Part shown: piece after piece, positions 58,801-64,000 of the stretch | Numbering within the stretch: position 1 is the stretch's first letter | How the letters are laid out: each line of letters opens with the position of its first letter | DNA from: Inia geoffrensis | Taxonomy: Eukaryota > Chordata > Mammalia > Artiodactyla > Iniidae | Direction of reading: 5' to 3' | Length of the DNA: 64,000 nt | Assembly: GCA_036417435.1 (NCBI GenBank) | Contig: CM070904.1 | Span: 46,073,908 to 46,137,907 of the forward strand | Notes under the pieces: model-generated | The model's database searches: none | Seen by the model: only the letters and a program-made list of their open reading frames with translations | What the model was told of the DNA's origin: nothing | Made by a program: the position numbers and the translations under genes

Positions 58801-59674
58801 TCTTAGAGGAAAACATAGGAAGAACACTCTTTGATATAAATCACAACACAATCTTTTTTGATCCACCTCCTAGAGTAATGGAAATAAAAACAGAAACAAA
58901 CAAATGGGACCTAATGAAACCTAAAAGCTTTTGCACAGCAAAGGAAACCATTGAGAAGACGAAAAGACAACCCTCAGAATGGGAGAAAATATTTGCAAAT
59001 GAATCAATGGACAAAGGATTAATCTCCAAAATATATAAACAGCTCATGCAGCTCAATATTAAAAAAAAACAAACAACCCAATCCAAAAATGGGCAGAAGA
59101 CTTAAATAGACATTTCTCCAAAGAAGACATACAGATGGCCAAGAAGCACATGAAAAGCTGCTCAACATCACTAATTATTAGAGAACTGCAAATCAAAACT
59201 ACAATAAGGTATCACCTCACACCAGTTAGAATGGGCATCAACAGATAATGTAGAAAGAAGAAATGCTGGAGAGGGTGTGGAGAAAAGGGAACCCTCTTGC
59301 ACTGTTGGTGGGAATGTAAATTGATACAGCCACTATGGAGAACAGTATGGAGGCTCCTTAAAAAACTAAAAATAAAATTACCGTATGACCTGGCAACCCC
59401 ACTACTGGGAATATACCCAGAGAAAACCATAATTCAAAAAGACACATGCACCCCAATATTCATTGCAGCAGTATTTACAACAGCCAGGTCATGGAAGCAA
59501 CCTAAATGCCCATTGACAGACAAATGGATAAAGAGGCTGTGGTACATATATACAATGGAATACTACTCAGCCATAAAAAGGAACGAAATTGGGTCATTTG
59601 TTGAGACGTGGATGGATTTAGAGACTGTCATACAGAGTGATGTCAGAAAGAGAAAAACAAATATCATATATTAA
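55859..59674 (+). pseudogene. L1 ORF2 remnant (endonuclease-reverse transcriptase)
   Basis: ORF2 starts ATG at 55859 and shifts frame after about 27 codons. The endonuclease then continues in 55911-56336, with QETHF, the glycine-tryptophan region and GDFNT; the SDH motif follows near 56535 in another frame. The frame 56713-57312 holds the linker and the start of the RT domain (KSPGPDGF), ending in TAG at 57310-57312. The RT continues in 57456-57794 and 57886-58104, the latter with the catalytic box FADD intact. Further pieces are 58235-58627, 58713-59105 and 59297-59674, the last including the tail MEYYSAIKRNEIG. At least six frame changes are present. The protein would normally nick DNA and copy L1 RNA in place. 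Confidence 0.93.
57853..57897. repeat. 23-bp tandem duplication within L1 RT region
   Basis: CAACATAGTTTTGGAAGTCC begins at 57853 and again at 57876 with perfect identity over 22 bases. Because 23 is not a multiple of three, it alone shifts the ORF2 frame, just upstream of the FADD box. Confidence 0.95.
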
Positions 59675-59916
59675 CTCATGTATGTGGAACCTAGAAAAAT
59701 GGTACAGATGAACCGGTTTGCAGGGCAGAAATTGAGACACAGATGTAGAGAACAAACATATGGATACCAAGGGGGGCAAGCCATGGGGGGGTGGGGATAG
59801 TGATGTGATGAATTAGGGGATTGGGATTGGCATTATACACTGATGTGTATATAATTGATGACTGATATGGACCTGCTCTATAAAAAAATAAATAAAATAA
59901 AATACAAAAAAAAAAA
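59675..59916 (+). other. L1 3' UTR with G-run and A-tail
   Basis: It runs from the end of ORF2 through 'GGTACAGATGAACCGGTTTG' and the G-rich stretch 'GGGGGGCAAGCCATGGGGGGG' (59771-59791), to 'AAAATAAATAAAATAAAATAC' and A12. The G-rich tract is a typical L1 3'-UTR feature. Confidence 0.88.
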
Positions 59917-59928
59917 ATCAGGATTTTG
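59917..59928. repeat. L1 target-site duplication, right copy
   Basis: ATCAGGATTTTG matches 54052-54063 exactly. The first A could equally belong to the A-tail. Confidence 0.93.
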
Positions 59929-59937
59929 TTTTCTTTC

Positions 59938-60146
59938 TTTTTTTTTTTTTTTTTGCAGTACACGGGCCTTTCACTGTTGTGGCCTCTCTCGTTGAGGAGC
60001 ACAGGCTCCGGACACGCAGGCTCAGCGGCCATGGTTCAGCGGCCTAGCCGCTCCGCGGCATGTGGGATCTTCCCAGACCGGGTCACCAACCTAAGTCCCC
60101 TGCATTGGCAGGCTGACTCTCAACCACTGCGCCACAAGGGAAGCCC
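59938..60146 (-). mobile_element. CHR-type SINE (cetacean tRNA-derived), antisense, next to L1
   Basis: A T-run from 59938 leads into the reverse-complement body, ending with the head at 60146 ('GGGCTTCCCTTGTGGCGCAG' on the minus strand). Only nine bases separate its tail from the right L1 duplication. The B-box region is altered ('GGGTCACCAACCTAAGTC' on the plus strand), so it is more diverged than the copy at 62.1 kb. Confidence 0.94.
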
Positions 60147-60240
60147 TGTCTTATTCATTTTTGATTCCCTATCCCTATATTATCTATTTACTAACCAAGT
60201 ATTTAATGAAATCTTGTCCACTAAAATTAAATAGATCAAA
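60147..60240 (+). repeat. L2-like repeat, 3' part
   Basis: 'GTCTTATTCATTTTTGATTC', 'CCTATCCCTATATTATCTAT' and 'ACCAAGTATTTAATGAAATC' correspond to the end of the L2 repeat left at 54063 ('gtcttgttcatctttgtatccc...caataaatatttgttgaa'). Confidence 0.6.
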
Positions 60241-62088
60241 ACAGACCACTAAGAGCCCTTACTTTTAATTTTATTTCATCTTGAAGTTTATGTCTCTGAC
60301 ATTTCCCCAGAAAGGTTTATACTCTTTGTTTCAGCATATTTACCCATTAAGTCAACAGTTTTATCTCATATATGAAAAGCTGAAAGGCAACAGTTTGCGT
60401 CCAGACAATATTTTATGGTCATCAGTAAGATTTGAGTCTAAGGTCTGTACTAGGTGGATGCTATTGAATATAAAGAAATGCAGTTTAAATGGAAAATTAG
60501 TTATTTACTTAATTTTATACAGTTGAAGAGTATTATCAGTAATGGTTACTCTCAGTTTACCCTTATAACACCTATGGTCTTTCAGTGTTCAAATAATTTA
60601 AAAATTAAATTTAGTTACCCTTTCACTCAGACACCATGAGATCTGTTGAATATTTTTTTTGATGGGTTTATTTAGTTGATGTTCTTTGTAGTTCTCCAAG
60701 TAAATATTTGGGAAGAGAACATTGTTGAGGAGACACACAGCACATGTGAGGAACTGAAATGTGCAAGCTCTGCACTGGGCATCTAAATGCTTACAGTTTA
60801 TGCTCAGATACAGGGCAGTTTCACCAATGAGCTCAGGAAAGCAAAATGGGTATTTGGCATATTCCTTTCCAATCTGCTTCAGAGTATATTATTTATGGCA
60901 TGGACAATCTTTGAATTTTTTGTTCAAGTGATACGATCTCACTGAACACAAACACAGGGATTTATAACATGCAGCTCAATATAGAGTACCTTCTATTACA
61001 AGCACATATGGAGAAAAAGTCTTCTTAAAAATTTAATTTCTTTGCATTCTCTTAGCTTAAGATGTTTCTCTCCTTGAAGAATCTTGATTATCTGTGTTGA
61101 AAACCCTGTGGGATTCCTCCTATAATGATATTCCTTCTTAGGTTAAATATGTTTCCCTCTATACCTACTAAAATAAAATTTAGGGCTTATATTACACTTT
61201 GCTCCTCTTTTTGAAAAGATAGCTTAAGCAATAAATATATATCCAATTTTGCTGATTTTTTCAGTTTGCTTTTTGACTTAATCAGATACAGAATTCATTG
61301 AAAGACTTTTTGTTTAAGTTTTAGGACTTCAAACTAAAATTGTAGGTCAAGATAAGTTAGGAAATGGCAAAAGATCTCATGTGGTATACGGACACTTGCT
61401 TCCTTTTCTTGCTTCACTTGTGCTACAAGGTAAGCAGTGCTCACTTGTAGGAATTAAACTCAGAAGAACATAGATAGCACTATGAGATATATATATAAAA
61501 TTAATATATTATTAACATATACTATCATATATATGATATATGTGATGTTATATAGTCCAGTGAAAAGGCATGGACCAGGAATCAGGAAACTGTCTCCACT
61601 CTTCTTTTTGGTATAACTAGTTGCATGAGTTAACTGACATAATTTCCTCCATGGTCAAATATATAGAAACATTTATTTGCTTCAAGTTTTTATGCGTTTC
61701 AACTGAAATGCTGAATTTAAAAACATTGTAAAAATAAGCCTATATACTGTGCTAATTCAGGTGGAAGCAGCAATTTGAATTACAGAATAGAGGAGAAAAA
61801 TTAAATAGTTGGGAGGGAGTAGGTAGATAGAAAATAGTTGAGAATATCATGATGGAGAAAGTCAAGGTAGTAAAACTTCTAGGCATTTTTCTTCAGAAAT
61901 ATGTTTGAGTGATTTTATAAAGTGATGTACCTACTTCTGATTGCCTTGCCAGTGCTGAGAAGAATTTTCAAGAACATTCTCTAAACATTTTTATGAGGCA
62001 AAATACACAACTTCTTGCTTTCTTGTAACATGCTTTTTGGCTTGTATGATCAAATATCATATTCAGGTAGTATTTTTATTTTGAATTT
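60241..62088. other. Unrecognised DNA
   Basis: No gene or RNA is supported. There is an AT-only dinucleotide-like patch at 61487-61552, and 61560-61665 has a faint antisense MIR resemblance ('GGCATGGACCAGGAATCAGG'). Confidence 0.5.
61487..61552. repeat. AT-rich patch with TATA units
   Basis: ATATATATA and related units run over about 65 bases with few G or C. Confidence 0.8.
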
Positions 62089-62104
62089 AAAAGTTACCAT
62101 GTAG
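62089..62104. repeat. CHR SINE target-site duplication, left copy
   Basis: AAAAGTTACCATGTAG matches AAAAGTTACCTCGTAG at 62304-62319 at 14 of 16 positions. Confidence 0.85.
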
Positions 62105-62303
62105 GCCTTCCCTGGTGGCGCAGTGGTTGAGAGTCCGCCTGCCGATGCAGGGGACACGGGTTCGTGCCCCAGTCCGGGAAGATCCCATGTGCCGCGGAGC
62201 GGCTGGGCCCCTGAGCCATGTCCACTGAGCCTGCGCGTCCGGAGTCTGTGCTCCGCAACGGGAGAGGCCACAGCAGTGAGAGGCCCGCGTACCGCAAAAA
62301 AAA
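62105..62303 (+). mobile_element. CHR-type SINE (cetacean tRNA-derived), sense, well preserved
   Basis: A complete body runs from 'GCCTTCCCTGGTGGCGCAG' through an A-box-like head, B-box-like GGGTTCGTGCC and 'CCGCGGAGCGGCTGGGCC' to a short A-tail. Most CpGs are intact, unlike the copies at 34.5 and 59.9 kb, which argues for a later insertion. Flanking 16-bp duplications support target-primed insertion. Frames on both strands (66-78 codons) are read-through artefacts. Confidence 0.97.
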
Positions 62304-62319
62304 AAAAGTTACCTCGTAG
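62304..62319. repeat. CHR SINE target-site duplication, right copy
   Basis: AAAAGTTACCTCGTAG is the counterpart of 62089-62104, with two mismatches that accumulated after insertion. Confidence 0.85.
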
Positions 62320-64000
62320 TTGATGGGCACTGAGATGAAGTCACCAAAAGCGGGATATTTCTGCTGAGTTCTAGATGCACTGCAATGGTGTGTGGAGTGA
62401 CAGTATCACAGGGAACACTTGTGGTATTATAAAATATGAAAAATGATAAATACTTCATATAACATCCAAAAAATCATCTTGAAAAAAACGAATTGCTGAG
62501 TTGTATCTTTTCTGTGGTGCTTTACATCTTGTTCATCTGAAGCTGATGCTTCAAATGGATCCGCTAGTCATCACCTTTGCATCCTTACATTGCTAAAGAC
62601 TACTTTTTGATGCTTTCTCCGATATTGTGCTTACTTTTCAGCTTTAAATTTAGTTTTGAAAACACATGTTCCTAATTTATAGAATGTCAAAGGAGGCATT
62701 TAAATTCAAATTACTGTATTGGGATATTCAGAGTAAAACTATAATTATATTTTTTACACTGTCTTTTGACATCTCAGAAAAACCCATGTCTCTGATTCAA
62801 TCCACATACTGCAAGAAGAAATAGTATGCCTTCTCAGTAATTTATCACTTTCTGTATGATGGAAAGCCTCATTTTCTAAAAGAAATACCAGCCATGCGAA
62901 GGAAAGCACTTTGTACATTATTTTATCAAGAACAAAAAGAATGGTTTAATACTTCCTGTAATTCCACTTTCTCCCTCTGCATACGAAGTTGCACAAGTTC
63001 AAGATTAACAGATCCTAATTGAAATGCTAAAAGACAAATACACAGTGTAATTATCGAGTTTAAAGTTTAACATTTTTGAAGATATTTCAATGTGAAAAAA
63101 TCTGTTCAGGGACTCAACATATGTCATATTATAGAAGGAAATGAGCACTGATTTTTCTAGATATTTTCAGTGCCTAGCAAAATATGGTATTTTATCTTGA
63201 CTTTGTAACCAAGCACCGTGTTTTTTAACAGGTACTATCTCTCTTCTGATTACTGTATCCCACTATGAATTACCTCTCTTGGGAAGAGGAGACGGGGAAG
63301 ATTTTCATCAAAACATAAATCTATGCACCTAAAATACACTATGTTCTAAAGACAATAAAAAAATTATACACATACAGTAATTTACCTTTGCCAATTTGAA
63401 AAATCATCAAACCTTTAAAGCAGAAATACTGAGGCCTTGGGAGACACCACAGAACCATTAGAGATGTATATTTATACTTTCAAAGTTGGTATTATTCTAC
63501 CTCAGTAAAGCCTTTCCATATATGCAAACAGTAATGGCAGCAATGTAAACTGAATTATCTATAAAATATTATGCTTTTCTTACAGGATTGCTGAAAAGAT
63601 GTTTTAGACTACAGTGCTGTTAGAAAGTGCTATCATGTTGCACATACCAAGGATTGTAATTAGACTTGTCAATCACTGATTGATTACTACCATAAGATGA
63701 AAGAGCAATTGCATCCCGGCAATTATATTATCTTAAGGGTACAAAATGCAATGTTCTACTCTCAGCTGTCAGCAAGATTTCACTGAATGAAGGCCTGTTT
63801 TATCACACGGGCTGTTCAAAAGCCCTTCTGAGGACCTAAATGGCACATTAAGCCCTGAAAATATTGCTACTCAAAAGAAAAAAAATGTAGTAGAGTGAAA
63901 TTGACTGTTTTAATTGATGAATGAGAAATCACATGGCTCTGTAGCCTCACATTCTTTAATTTTAGGAAAATATGGTCCACAGTAACATGCAAAATTACCC
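62320..64000. other. Unique-looking DNA, no gene seen
   Basis: No repeat, exon or RNA gene is recognised. The last 350 bases have mixed composition with several short motifs and are a candidate for conserved non-coding DNA (see findings). Confidence 0.5.

Larger units (their letters stand above)
54064..59916 (+). mobile_element. Near full-length L1 retrotransposon (cetacean/artiodactyl type), inactivated
   Basis: The element is 5.85 kb long, bounded by a perfect 12-bp duplication and ending in an A12 run. The order is 5' UTR (54064-55005), ORF1 remnant (about 55006-55800), a 58-base inter-ORF gap, ORF2 remnant (55859-59674) and 3' UTR. It starts 'GACAACTAGCTGCTGGACAA' just inside the duplication, so little if any of the 5' end appears lost relative to what I recognise. 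Both reading frames are broken by stops, indels and a 23-bp tandem duplication, so it cannot retrotranspose autonomously. The intact duplication together with many coding lesions suggests moderate age. It is the best preserved L1 here and resembles the truncated copy at 37535-38457. It sits inside an L2-like repeat. Confidence 0.95.

Noticed and set aside
1..64000. CRISPR array, prophage, operon or bacterial-type defence system
   Set aside because: The window is mammalian nuclear DNA; no spaced direct-repeat array or compact gene order exists.
1..64000. Endogenous retrovirus or LTR element
   Set aside because: No TG...CA-bounded LTR pair, primer-binding site or gag/pol/env-like frame was recognised; all RT-like sequence is L1.

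Overview
This window reads as nuclear DNA from a toothed or baleen whale (Cetacea). The diagnostic signal is six copies of a tRNA-derived SINE of the CHR-1/CHR-2 type, which opens 'GGCTTCCCTGGTGGCGCAG', carries the A-box/B-box-like stretch and ends in poly-A. This family is known from whales, hippos and ruminant relatives. No ruminant BovB or Bov-tA element was recognised. Other support comes from one 80-bp cetartiodactyl-type mariner MITE and a full-length L1 of artiodactyl/cetacean character. The species cannot be fixed from the sequence alone.

No host protein-coding exon, tRNA, rRNA, snRNA or CpG island could be supported. The DNA is AT-rich and looks like a gene desert or the inside of a very large intron. 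Every open reading frame of notable length is either a decayed piece of an L1 reading frame, an artefact of reading through a CHR SINE, or a chance hydrophobic frame in T-rich (antisense-L1-like) DNA.

Layout. 1-6.5 kb: old L1 3' end (-), an L2-like remnant, MIRs, and an internally deleted old L1 (+) ending in a CA run. 6.5-16.4 kb: mostly unrecognised DNA with GT and TTCC microsatellites, one ancient repeat near 12 kb and a faint one near 15.2 kb. 16.4-24.6 kb: an L2-like repeat split by a mariner MITE, three MIRs, an old L1 (+) split by another L1 (-), a palindromic MITE-like element and a short L1 piece. 26.9-30.4 kb: a CHR SINE followed by four successive L1 3' ends and an L1 ORF2 block, all on the minus strand. 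30.4-36.3 kb: mostly unique-looking DNA with one CHR SINE. 36.3-39.5 kb: L2 remnant, then an old L1 5'/ORF1 region (-) split by a younger truncated L1 (-). 42.8-46.6 kb: MIR, a 2.4-kb L1 (-) lacking its reverse-transcriptase core, and further old repeats. 48-53 kb: two CHR SINEs, a MER5A-like fragment and a MIR. 53.5-60.2 kb: an L2-like repeat split by a near full-length L1 (+) that still has a perfect 12-bp target-site duplication, and then by a CHR SINE only nine bases beyond that duplication. 60.2-64 kb: mostly unrecognised DNA with one well-preserved CHR SINE.

Nothing works together as a pathway. The history readable here is one of layered retrotransposition: L2/MIR oldest, then L1M-class elements, then the mariner MITE, younger L1s and CHR SINEs. 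No new biological system was found. The most useful observations are the nested insertions, the clean target-site duplications and three unique segments that could be tested for conservation. Family names come from memory of consensus sequences, and edges of old repeats are approximate to tens of bases.
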